Source of the DNA: Athripsodes cinereus
Lineage: Eukaryota > Arthropoda > Insecta > Trichoptera > Leptoceridae
Direction of reading: 5' to 3'
Assembly (NCBI GenBank): GCA_947579605.1
Contig: OX388307.1
Location: 9,649,237-9,713,236 of the forward strand
Length of the DNA stretch: 64,000 bases
Shown here: positions 1 through 11,800 of the stretch, one piece after another
How the letters are laid out: each line of letters starts with the position of its first letter
Numbering within the stretch: the stretch's first letter is position 1
Translations under genes and position numbers: made by a program
Notes under the pieces: generated by a model
Told to the model about the DNA's origin: nothing
The model's input: only the letters and a program-made list of their open reading frames with translations
Databases searched by the model: none

Positions 1-18
1 GGTACAGTGCATCTCGAT

Positions 19-557
19 TAGTGTTGTGGAATTCTCAAGAAATAATTTTTAATGGTGTAAGGTAAATTTCTCGAAGTAGAGAATTTACCGAGATTTTTTT
101 TTATTTTTTATTTAACAGTATAATAATAAATACTTTATTCAATCAATCAATAACAAAAAATGTTCAAATGTTGAGACAATTTATCACCAATATGGCTACA
201 ATTAATTATGGAAACAAAAAAATGTTATGTAGGTACCTACTACCTACATAGAAAAAAGTGCTTATAATTGATGAAAAATCTTGATGTTTTACACCCCACA
301 TACCCATATTTAAGTTAAAAAAAATATTTCAGGTACGTACATGGAAAAAAGTGTTAATAACCTTTGATTTGGGCCTTAATCAGCCCCACAAATTTTTGGA
401 TCAATAAGGTTGGCTGCGAAGTTTATTGGGCAAAAGGTCATAATACCACTAAGAATAATTATGGAGAGAAATTTCTCTTCCATAGAGGAGAAATTCTCGG
501 AGAAATTTCTCGTTCTCGAGAAATTTCTCTGGAGAATTTTCTCTTCTCACATCACTA
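19..557. mobile_element. hAT-type MITE with GAGAAATTTCTC palindrome arrays
   Basis: An 8-bp target duplication ATCTCGAT lies at 11-18 and again at 558-565. Between them the left end reads TAGTGTTGTGGAATTCTC and the right end, read inward, TAGTGATGTGAGAAGAGAA, so the termini are imperfect inverted repeats beginning TAGTG, as in hAT elements. Both subterminal zones (about 60-95 and 460-545) are dense in the self-complementary word GAGAAATTTCTC or variants. No transposase is visible in 539 bp, so it must be non-autonomous. The superfamily call rests on the 8-bp duplication and the TAGTG start. Confidence 0.85.
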
Positions 558-675
558 ATCTCGATACAAACTTTACTTTTCCACTTTGTAACTTGTATCA
601 TCAATACATTATTTGAATATATTATCATTATATCCATATTTTTCTTACTTTAGTCCTGTTAACGTCAAAGATACA

Positions 676-3600
676 GGAATCAAATTAAAGATTGCAGGAG
701 CTTTGCAGGTCCGGACATTGATAGTGATCATAATATGGTTGTGGCGGAAACCATACTGAAATTCAAAAGGCTCGAGAAGAGAACCACAAAAAGATGGGAC
801 CTAAAACAGCTAAAAATAAAAGAAGTTAAAGAGAAATACGACGAAAAAACTAAGATATGCGATTTTGAGAGTAATGAAAGTATAGATAAAGTATGGGGTA
901 AAATTAAAGAGAAAATAACCGCAGCGGCAGATGAGGTATTAGAGAAAAAAAAGCCGCAAGCTAGGAAAGAATGGATCACGGACGATATTTTAGAAATGAT
1001 TGAAAAAAGAAGGAACTTAAAGAACTCTAAAACAGAAGAAGGGAAAAAGGAATATAAAGCCCTTAGAAATAAAATTAACAGAGAATCCAAGCTGAGAAAG
1101 GAATGTTATTTGCAAGAAAAATGCAAAAATATTAACAGGAATATAAAACAAAGGAAATTTGAAACCGCATACTCTGAAGTAAAGAATTTCTTCAATGACA
1201 AAACACAACCACGATGTGCTATACAAGATAAAAACGGCAAACTGCTGTTTGAGGATGAATTGATCGTAAAAAGATGGAAAGAATACCTAGAACAATTATA
1301 CAAAGGAAAGAACATAGTCAAGGAAAGCAAAGCACTAGAAGCAGAATATGACGTAGAAAATAATGGAGATGACATCTTAAGAAGTGAATTTGATATTGCA
1401 TTAGCAAAGTTGAAAGACGGCAAAGCACCAGGTATTGACCTGATTCCATCAGAGCTGCTTAAATGTGCAGGAAAAGGCATGCTTGATACATTGTATAAGC
1501 TTGTCTGCAAAATATACAACACAGGAGAGATACCTGAGGACTTTGCCAAATGTCTGATACGAGCGCTTCCTAAGAAAGCAGGCACGACAAAGTGTGAACA
1601 ACACAGAACCTTAAGCATGATATCACACGCTTCTAAGATACTCACCAACATTATAATGAAAAGGGCGGAAAATAAAATCAACGAAACACTTTCAGAAGAT
1701 CAATTTGGATTCCGCAAAGAGACAGGCACAAGAGATGCAATCCTGAGTCTCAGACTTACTCTAGAAAAGAGAATAACAATTAATAAAAACACATATATAG
1801 CATTCATCGACCTTGAAAAAGCATTCGATAAAGTAGAATGGGAACAACTTTTTAACACCCTCAACCAGATAGGAATGAGTTATAAGGATAGAAGAGCAAT
1901 CTGGAGCTTATACAAGAACGAAATGGCTGTGATTAAAAGCGGAGAGAGCTGTGCAGAAGCAAGGGTCGAACAAGGCGTAAGACAAGGATGCTCAATGTCG
2001 CCAGCTCTCTTTAACTGCTATATACAGCGAGCCATTGATGAACTGAGAGAAGAAATGAAGAACTGGACAGGAGTAAAAATAAATGGGAAAAAGGTCGACA
2101 TGATAAGATATGCTGACGACTAGGGAATCCAATCCCGCATCAAAATCGCGATCCCGCAAGCCTGCGGGATTGAGGTCATCAGTCCCGCGGATCCCGCGGG
2201 ATTTGCGGGATTGAGATTTTTTAATTAAAAAACCTGTTTCAAGTAGATACTTAGTTATTTAAAAAATATATTGAATAAAGACGAGTATATTTTAATATTT
2301 TTTTTATTATTATGCAGATTTATTACTCATATTACTAATTAACAAGTGGAAATAATGATGTTTTAGAGGTATAAATAATCAGCTTCTTATAAGGAACGAT
2401 ATAATACAACATTTCACCTTATAGATTTGTAATTTGTATGAACAATTGAACATATTTATTAGTTTCGACTTTTAGAGGCATAAAATATAGCTTTTTTCTG
2501 ATAATACTTTCGAAGAAATGATATTAAGTACCTAAAGTTTCATCTTATAGATTTGATCTTATCTTGTTGCATAAATAGCCAGCGGCGGAAAAAGCACGTT
2601 CAGCTTCCATGCTATTAGGTGGAGTTGACTTCATATTACTTGACTATCCATTCTGTACGGAGACTGCTCTAATTCATCTTCTAGTATAGACGAAGGCTCA
2701 TCATTTAATAGATTCGATAAAGGCGTGTCTTCTTCATCGCCATTGTCATCAACTTGTTGGTTTTGAGTTTCCGGTTGTACCTGCGTGTCTGACAACAGTC
2801 TCTCGATTGAACACTTCATTTCAGTTCGAAATGTAACTTTGCTTGGATGAAAGAATGGAACGTCCACCACATTTGTAGATCCTGAATCTTTTTCTAGATA
2901 TTTGTTAGGATTTTCTAAGCACAGTCATTGATGTGCGGCGTTATTTTATCCGGCGAGATAGCGACCCTTCAAGTTCCTGGCTTGAAGGTATTTTCTGGCT
3001 GGTATTTTGTCGATCCAGTTTGTTTATTATGAAACGCAATGTGGTTTCTGCAGAAACTAATGTTGCATCCTCGCGGCATAAGACATTTACAGCAAGCTTC
3101 ACTGGCTGTAAAGCTCGTTCAATATTACTCAATGTTATAAATTCTTCATCAGTGAATGAAAATGAAGATGATGTCAGTTTATGTAAGATCAATAAGTGCT
3201 TTAAGTATGTACTGTTTGACTTGGTTGAACCTCGATAACATTGATGCGAGACTGTTCCAGCGCGTTCGGCAATCTAGGATCAGCTGTAATTCTTTGCAGC
3301 ATTCTGCTTTAATATATATATTTGCAGAAGATCATTTGTTACTGGAGATTTCGAACTAAAAAGCTTGACAATTTTCCTGACTTTTTGAAAAAGTAAAAAC
3401 AAAAAATGGAATAAGTTATAATGATTTTCATTGAAAAATCTATTGGTCTGACAATACTTATATTGTGGTAGCAAATCTCCTTCTTGAATGTCTTCCTCTA
3501 CCGACACTTGCTCGTCATCATTTTCATTATCACTCCCACCATCCGGTCTATTTTCGAGTACTTCAACTTGACTTTATTTCTTCTTCTTGTCTCTGATTGC

Positions 3601-4790
3601 ATAGAACTTCAAGAACAGCGAGTTGCATTGCAACCCATGTGCAAAGAATAACTTGTGGTGCGCTGATAATAATCTCCCAACTTTCTTCATGACTGCTGCA
3701 CCATCGGTTGTTGCTGCGATCACATTTTAGGAAATTTTTTTCGACACACGATTTAGGAAACTCTAATTATTTTCCATACAAATTCTATAGAAAAGTCACG
3801 AGATCCAAGGCAAAATAGTTAACTAACTTATCATTGAGGCTGTGCTGGGTTTAATAAATAATCAGAATGTCGTCTGAGCCCATTCTTAAATATTTTTTTC
3901 AGTCCCGCACGCGTGCGGGATCCCGCATGAGTAATCCCGCATTTCTGATCCCGCAAAAAAGGTGCGGGATCCCGCATTTACGGGATCCCGCTTTTGCGGG
4001 ATTGGATTCCCTACTGACGACATAGCACTGCTCGCAGACTCCGAGATGGAGCTGAACGAAGCTTTAGGAAAATTGGAAAGTATACTGTTGTCAAAGTACA
4101 ACATGAAAATAAATAAAGAAAAAACAAAATGTATGGTCGTTGGAAGAGAGGAAGCGACTGCGAACATTGCATTAAATGGAGTGAGCATCAAACAAGTAAG
4201 TGAATTCGTGTACCTGGGCAGCAGAATAAACCAAGATGGACGCTCCAAAGCAGAAATTGTAAGCAGAATAAACCAGGCAAGGATTGCCTTCAACAAAAAA
4301 TCGAAGATATTGGAATCCCCAAATATCGACTTAAGCGTAAGGAAGAACCTTACTAAAGCCTTTGTATGGAGCATTCTGCTTTATGGTTGTGAGACATGGA
4401 CCATCAGCAAGAGTGAAAGCGGACGGTTGGCGGCCTTTGAGATGTGGTGCTACAGACGCATGCTTAAGATCCATTGGTCGGAGCACGTCGAAAACGAAGA
4501 AGTCTTAACCAGGGTAGGCGAAAAAAGGCAACTCCTTAAGAGAATCAGCCAACAACGAGCTAACTGGATTGGCCACAACATCAGGCACCCAGGACTACTC
4601 ATCGCCATCGCGGAGGGTAAGACCGAGGGAACAAATGGCAGAGGCCGACCAAGAGACGCATATATGGACCAACTGAAGAGGGACATGAACTGTGGCTCAT
4701 ACGTAGAGCTTAAAAGACTGGCTGAGAATAGGGAGGAATGGAGAAGAAAAACCAAACTCGTTGCAGACCAATCCAATGGATTGTAACTAA
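676..4790 (+). pseudogene. LINE ORF2 remnant (endonuclease tail plus reverse transcriptase), split by a hAT insertion
   Basis: The reading frame starts with the last residues of an apurinic-type endonuclease (PDIDSDHNMVV near 700-745) and continues as a non-LTR reverse transcriptase. Visible motifs are the GKAPGIDLIP box, the QFGFRKETG finger motif, catalytic block A (FIDLEKAFDKVEW), block B (GVRQGCSMSPALF) and the first part of block C (IRYADD). The frame then stops inside an inserted element at 2121-4013 and resumes at 4022 as IALLADSEM, with thumb motifs (YLGSRINQDG, CETWTISKS) and a C-terminal tail to the stop at about 4786. Removing the insertion and one target copy restores YADDIALLAD. 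It is 5'-truncated, lacking ORF1 and most of the endonuclease. Two further copies of its 3' end lie at 42572-42930 and 63308-63750. It is probably RTE-like; the clade was judged by eye. Confidence 0.9.
2121..4013 (-). mobile_element. hAT transposon with decayed transposase, GCGGGATCCCGC subterminal arrays
   Basis: Perfect 19-bp inverted termini (TAGGGAATCCAATCCCGCA) are flanked by an 8-bp target duplication CTGACGAC at 2113-2120 and 4014-4021. Palindromic GCGGGATCCCGC words crowd both ends. Minus-strand coding pieces match hAT transposase blocks: TTDGAAVMKKVGRLLSAHH with AHGLQCNSL around 3600-3735, LSNIERALQPVKLAVNVLC around 3060-3150, and the dimerisation block NSMEAERAFSAAGYLC around 2570-2625. 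The frame is broken between blocks, so the copy is inactive. It inserted into the catalytic centre of the LINE reverse transcriptase and is therefore younger than that copy. Confidence 0.9.
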
Positions 4791-5011
4791 ATATATAATC
4801 TCCAATTTGTGGGGTGGTCATCGGTCGGTACTGTCGTACAAAAATCCAAGTCGTCCTCCCCAAGCCAATAAATATTGAGACTTTCAAGAACAGCTTCTCT
4901 TTCTAGGCAATTCGGACAATAATTATTATAGAATCTTACACAGAGTGGATCACTTATTTCGGGGATTCCACGGTTTAAAACTTTAGTCTCGCCACTGCCT
5001 CTGCACAACAA
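4787..5011 (-). CDS. possible orphan exon, cysteine-containing, function unknown
   Basis: A 74-codon open frame on the minus strand reads RGSGETKVLNRGIPEISDP, then a Cys-containing part (YCPNCLE) and an acidic stretch (GEDDLDF). A plausible acceptor (TTGTTGTGCAG) precedes the RGSGE segment near 5000. Amino-acid usage looks protein-like rather than AT-noise. The stop codon lies at 4787-4789, in the tail of the adjacent LINE 3' end, so the exon may have been cut short by that insertion. I do not recognise a family and see no partner exon in the window. It could be a chance open frame. Confidence 0.25.
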   Translation of the reverse strand: MLCRGSGETKVLNRGIPEISDPLCVRFYNNYCPNCLEREAVLESLNIYWLGEDDLDFCTTVPTDDHPTNWRLYI

Positions 5012-6276
5012 TCATAATATTATATCTCGTTACACCTGCTACTTACAGATTTATTATAACTCATATGTAATTCTATTTTAACTATGTTACGTACTTGGAT
5101 GACCTTAACTTTATTTATTTTTTACATATATAAATAAAAAAAAAATATTTCCAGTTACAAACCCATACTTACCTACCTGGGATGTGTAAACACGTAATCA
5201 TAATATACTTACACGGCAATTTTTGTTTGTGAATTTTGATTTAAATGTCGTTAAGTTTTCGAACACCCGCCTTTTACAGGACATTCGAAAACTTACGGAA
5301 AAGAATGGCAGGCCAATTCTTTGCCGGGTGCTCTACGGAATATTTTGTTTGAAAATTATGCAAATATAAATTGAACATAACACAATTAGGCGTAAATACT
5401 TGTTGATGTTAATCATATTTAAGTTTCTGGGTTTAAATTAATTGTATAATTGTATTTTTTCATCTATCCTTTTTACAGTGTGTTGTTTGCGGTAATGTGA
5501 GTCTATATTACTGGACTTGCATTGGTTAGTTTTAACCCTTATGTTTCTTTTTTTTTGTATAATTTTGTTTGAACGTGCATGATGTAGACACGCTTAATTG
5601 GGGGGTTGGCCTGGCCGGATCAATGTGTCTTTTTTTCTTGTTTTATTAATGTTTTGTCAACTCTCTGTGTGTGTCTCTGTAGAATAAATAAATATTAGAT
5701 TATGTGCAAAAAGAATAAATAAATGAATTTCAATGTGAATGAATCATATAGAATAGTTATAACTTATCGGATTTTACAGATTGTTTGCGTTCTGATTTTG
5801 AAGGACGCAAAATTTTGGATATTAGTTGTACAGGATTTTCGTTCGCTGGTGTTCAATATTTTATTCATAATTCTCATTCTGTAAATAGAGCTTTGTTTAC
5901 AAAATACTAAACAATATGTGAGAAAATAAAAACTGAAATAAATATATCAGAGACGATTTATAGTTATTTTGTTATCGTGTCAGACAACTTTCGATACTTT
6001 TGTAGAAAAAAATCTAATTAGATTATAAATGAACCTTTTGTTCTCGCTTAACTTTACAGTTTCTCTCATGATATAATATAAAATAATATACCTGTAATGT
6101 CACTCAGTGTCTACCACATTGATGTTTTACTATTAAATATCTTTCGTAACGGCGCGTTATTGTTTTTGATTTTTGAGCTCTTACATAATATAATGAAATC
6201 GAATAATTGAATCGCACTACTATGTAGGTAAATAGATGTTCCGTGCTGGTGTACTTTTTTTTGTAACCATCAACTA
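5012..6276. other. gene-free AT-rich spacer
   Basis: No coding frame, RNA gene or complete element is recognised. Positions 5252-5345 hold a fragment (ACACCCGCCTTTTACAGG and TTGCCGGGTGCTCTACGG) shared with the head of the short interspersed repeat also seen at 13893-14100 and 63780-63995. Confidence 0.6.
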
Positions 6277-6535
6277 TACTATACCCTCACGCCGTATCCC
6301 AGATGGGGTAGGCAGAGAGAATGGAACGCCATATAGATCTATCCTTACATACTTCTTTCGCTTCCTCTACATTCATCCAGTTTCTCATACATGCACGCCG
6401 ACTCCTCTTACTCAACACGCGGCCGTCTTTTAAAATTTGATTCACGTGATTCAACCACGTGGTTCTTGGACGTCCGCGCTTCTTCACATTACTCTCATTC
6501 CTTCTTTCAGCATCACGTTAATCTCACGAAAAAAA
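6277..6535 (-). mobile_element. 3' end fragment of an RTE-type LINE
   Basis: The minus strand encodes the C-terminal tail of a LINE ORF2 (RGRPRTTWLNHVNQIL, then ACMRNWMNVEEAKEVCKDR and WRSILSAYP). It matches the end of the longer copy at 32745-34571 block by block. The fragment is 5'-truncated, as expected for target-primed insertion. Confidence 0.85.
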
Positions 6536-8878
6536 GTTTTCTGTAATGAATTGAAAAAAAAGATGAATTGTATGCATGAATGGAAGTTTGATTCTTCAAC
6601 ATATTGACATCATTATTCAAGTTGACATCTCACATTTACTGAAATTTATAATGAGTTTATAAACAATGATTGCATGCCCTTTTTTATGACAAACAACTTT
6701 GCTAGCTTCAATATAAATTGAATTAAACAATGTTTTTTTTATTATATTATTTTTTTTGTGACTATAAACAAACTTATATACCTACTTGAAAACAAAGGCT
6801 CTTTTCTCCACTAAACGTTTTTAAATATAAATGATCAGGTTGTTAGTATGATACATCGATCCATATTCGCACATATTAAAGTAGGTATGTTCTTGTACAC
6901 ACTTTTTCTTGGTTTATTATTTAAACACAAAGAATTCAAATGATTTGGTCGGCTTGACCTAAATATAGCCGGCATTATGTTTTTTGCGGCCACAACACAG
7001 TCATGAGGCTAGTGTGGCTAATCTATAAATAGTGGTTTTATGTAGGTATACTTGTGTAAATTAAAAAAATGTACTTTGGAAAATATGTTTAATAAATAAA
7101 TAAATGAAATAAAAATATACAATACCTTTTCACATCCAAATCACAAAAACTGGTGTCTTAAATATAAAGGAGTAAACTTTTTGTAGCTGGTAGTAAAACC
7201 ATTTACTAGGTAGGTACACATCCTTTTAAGTAAATCTAAAAAAAATACATGTATGATTCAGTAATCAGTATATTAATGTTTTACTTATGCATAAAATATC
7301 TTTAAATAACATATCATTTGCATGATACACTACTGGATTCTGTAAACTTTATAATGAATTAGGTTTGGTTTTCGTTACATGCGAATGGAATCAATTTTGG
7401 TTAGCAAAATCGATCTTAGCACGTCATAACAATAAAACGAACGAAAATAACGAACTATTTATCATACAATCTTTTGAATATTTACAATATAAATACTCTC
7501 GTTAAAAATGAAATTTCAGTTAAATATTTGTAATGTACCTATAGATTTTTGTTAATAATAAAATGTCAGACAAATCAGAAAGACTATTTTCATTTTATTC
7601 ACTTGTTTTCGCCCTTTGACGCTCGCCATGAAAGTTTTAATTTGGCAAAGTAGTAATAAAGCATGACGATTTACGACGATTATTAAATAATTAAATTCTC
7701 AGTCAATTGTTACAATCTTTACGATTACATGAGCATATTGTCAAAGTGGATAAATATGTACACCGCACATAGGTAGGTATGTCATTTCAATTATTGTAAT
7801 GTTCATAACCCTAAAAAAATATGTTAATTGACCTATTCGATTTTTGCGGAAAATTGTGCAAAGAAATTATTACCCAAGCAGTGTGCTAACCTTTGTATAT
7901 GTACAATATCATATCGTTATTGTACATAATATGCCTGTATATAATTCTGAACTAATATTACAGAGTATCATTATCTACCTTTTGTGCTGTCAATCAAGAA
8001 TAGAAGGTAAAAATACTCAATAAATTATTATCATGTACCTAGGTATTGTATTGTACTGATAATGACATAAAACTTACATACGTTATATTATGTATACTTA
8101 GCTATCTACAAAGTATACAATTGGTGTGACTTTATTGTTCAATATTTACAACCTTAGATCTTTGGACTTGGGTTGTTATTATGAGCACAGTAGGTAATAA
8201 CTATTGTAATTGCTATGCATAGCTATAATATTATTGTTTCTATGTGTTACAATTGATTGCCCATAGAATTTTGCAGGTGTTTTCTCCTAGGGTATTAGGT
8301 ATATATTTATTTATAGCTATTATAAACATATATCGGCATGACAGCTAGAAATCCTTTCTGCCGAGACATGTTAATACAAATAGCTTTTTGAGTACTCTAT
8401 GTATAGTAGTCTTGGGCACTTGTCCGAAGCTCTTAGCAATAACGTGTGTCTTCATCTTCCTTAAGAATTACAAGATAAGTTTAGTAAAAGCTCATTTTAT
8501 TATTTTCTTTCGATATGGATTTTTCATCTATTTATTTTATCCCAGGATTTCAACTCATGGATTTGCAGAGTTTTTCTTTTATGTACATATTTGTTTTAAC
8601 CCAGAGAGACACTTAAGTTTATAAATTAGTATATATGTTGAATTTTTCAAAAACAATTGGTTTTGAACTCTGAAATGAATGTTTATGGAACTCATTATAC
8701 TCGTAAATGAATAGATGGCAAATAATAACATGAATTAAATTTATTGAAAAACATTAAATTACCACACAGTTTAGTAAAGTAAAAATTTCAGCAGGAAATT
8801 AATTTTATGAATAAATAAAAGTGAATAAATATTGAGTCTACAAATTACCTATTAGTTTGGATTTTTGTGACATTTCAG
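6536..8878. other. upstream spacer of the reductase gene, no gene recognised
   Basis: Very AT-rich, with many short TAGGTAGGTA-like runs. No convincing coding frame was found; the 78-codon frame at 8388-8624 is hydrophobic AT-noise without a supporting splice context. The reductase start codon lies immediately after a splice acceptor at 8878, so a non-coding first exon and promoter should lie in this stretch, but I could not place them. Confidence 0.5.
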
Positions 8879-11800
8879 ATGACTGAACATTCAGAAGTTG
8901 AAGCTTTCTACAAAGGGAAGAATGTATTCATCACTGGAGGAACAGGATTTCTGGGAATATGTCTGATAGAGAAGTTAATACGCAGTATTCCAGACATTGG
9001 CACCATATATCTCCTTATGAGACCCAAGAAAGGCAAGGAGATAAGTGAAAGGCTACAAGAGATTACTAAAAATCCTGTAAGTCATATTAACTTTTTCCAT
9101 TGAGTTCAAATAGTGAAATAAATTGCTTTATTGGTTTGTTTTAACAAGTTTTAAATTTTAAAATATTTTATTTTTAATGAAATGTGTTTTTGGTATATCT
9201 GTTTCTGGTTTATCTTATACAGATAAGTTTTCAGTAATGACCAACCTATTTAAATTTTTCAGATATTTGAAAAGTTCTTAGAAACAAATTCTCCAGATGC
9301 ATTCAAAAAGCTTCATGCTGTGGCGGGTGAGATATCAGAAGATGGTTTGGGTTTGAGCAATGAAGATCGGGCCATGCTCAAGAAAGAAGTAAACATTGTA
9401 TTCCATTCAGCGGCCACATTAGATTTCCAGAACAATCTCAGACCCACAGTGTCAATAAACCTACTCGGGACAAGGAGAGTAGTAGAGCTATGCAGAGAAA
9501 TACAAAATCTGAAGGTATTTTATTTATTTATTTGTTCATTTTTTACTGTACATTGATTATAAATAATTTCTTCACATTTGGCCCAAAAATATTTTTTATA
9601 TGGAATAGTTGCATATTTTTGTGGGAGTGTTTTGCGGACACAGTGTTATGTCTATTTGAGTCTCATTATTTTAGTCTAACATATATAATATTAGGATTCT
9701 ATCTGAGTCACAGATTTTTCCAATTCATGTATCATAATTTTTTTATTGGTACCACTAAGTACAACAAATATTGATCTTCTTTGTGTTAATTAATATAAGT
9801 AACAGAAGTAATTAATTTAAACTTTCACTATGTAATTCCAAGTATAATCAATTCATCTTTGTTTTTTTTTTATAATAAACTATACTTTCACGCCCTATCC
9901 CAGATGGGATAGGCAGAAAGAACAGAAGGCCATAATATATCTATCCTTACATTCTTCTTTTGCTTCTACTACATTCATGTTATTTGTTATGCATGCACGT
10001 TGGTTTCTCTTACTCAACACACGCCCTATCTTGAGAATTTTAACCACGTTATTAAGCCACATGGTTCTTCGATTCCTATGCTTCCTCACACCCCCTCTTT
10101 TACATAAGTATATCCTCTTAAATTACCTGTATCAGAAAAATTGACTACCTGACTACCCAACACAAGGGAGATGTTGTGATGAAAAATATATAAAACATAA
10201 ACAATTATGTAACATTAATCTGATTATATTTTATTGTTATTATTTAAGGCATTAGTACATGTGTCCAGTGCGTACGTAAATTCATTCCGCCTTAACTGTG
10301 AAGAAATCCTGTATCCAGCATATGAAGATGCAGATAAAGTCATTGGATTGGCATCTACTCTCACAGACAGTGCTTTAGATGCTTTGGAGCCATCGTAAGT
10401 TTTATAGAGTTCATTAGAGATTTTTTTATATTGCTTTGATAATTTAAAATTGATACTTCCAATTATGTCTTTTATTTATTGCATAAATAATAATCATCAT
10501 CATCTTGGTGTAGTTTTCAGCCTCTTGAAGAAGTCCCCATGCAATAAAACAAGCTATATAATTATTTTTTCAGATTACTCAAAGACCATCCTAACACGTA
10601 CACCTTTACCAAACATCTAGCAGAACATGAAGTAGCTAAATATTCTGATGTTATTCCGTCGACCATTGTCAGACCCAGTATGAGTAAGTTTGGTTCAGAT
10701 AAATATAATGAATAATCCAAACGTACTTATAAAACCAGAATAATAAGTTTGTATGTGATGAGCAATTATTTTTTTTGTGTATAATATAAATGTTTCCATA
10801 TTTATTTTTTAGTTACTGGAGCGTGGAAAGAGCCAGTCCCCGGTTGGACCATATCTAAGAATGGTCCTCAAGGTTTCATAATGGGAGCTAGCAAGGGAGT
10901 GGTGCGTAGACTCCCGGTCGCAAAGGATGTCATTGCAGATTATATTCCTGTAGATGTTGTTGTAAATGAACTCATTGTAGCAGGCTATCAAGCAGCTGCA
11001 AGCCGGTATGAAATGTTTTCTTGTAATGTTAACATGCTTACATTACAATAATGTTTAGATATAGGTAGATTCATTTGTAATTTACTCTTATTTGTTTTTT
11101 CTAGTGGTCCTTTAAGCATCTACCACTGCACATCCTCCACAATCCGACCATTCACATGGGCCAGTGTGGATAGTAAGCTCAACACTTATTTGCACAAATA
11201 TCCTCTCAAGAGTGCTGTTTGGTCAGTCTAAATATATTTTATGAAATATTAATGTGCATATTATGTTAAATAGATTCATGGTTGTTAAAGAGTTGCATTA
11301 TGTTGATTGTATGTTTTCAGGTATCCTCATTTGAAATTTTTGAATTCTATTTGGATGTTCCAAATTTCCTCTGTATTTGTTCACTTCCTGCCTGCGTACG
11401 CATTAGACCTGGTCACAAAACTGTCTGGAGGAAAGCCCATTTTAGTTCGTCTGCACACTAATGTAAACAGTTCTATAAAGCGACTGAAGACATTCATTTT
11501 TACGGAGTGGAAGTTTGATAATACCAAAACCATGGAATTAAATAAGAAACTTAATTCCGTAGACAAAAAGAAATTCCAGTTAGATATTTCTACGTTGCAG
11601 GTAAAGTGAAAAAAATCTATCACAATATTTATAAGCCTACTGTATAGTTTGAGTTAACTTGAATTACTACATTTTATATTAATAAAAATAAAACACTTAC
11701 ATTTAGTACATCCACAGTGACTTAATTAATATGAGCCAGCTTTCAACAGCCTCCGTTCTCATCATTTGTATGTAATTTCTTTACTTTACATTAGCTTGAA

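Noticed and set aside
364..637. Overlapping open frames rich in GEISRSREISLENF-type repeats on both strands
   Set aside because: They are translations of the GAGAAATTTCTC palindromes inside a hAT MITE, not a gene.
8388..8624. 78-codon frame upstream of the reductase
   Set aside because: Composition is that of AT-rich spacer (F, I, L, Y); no motif, splice site context or conservation signal.
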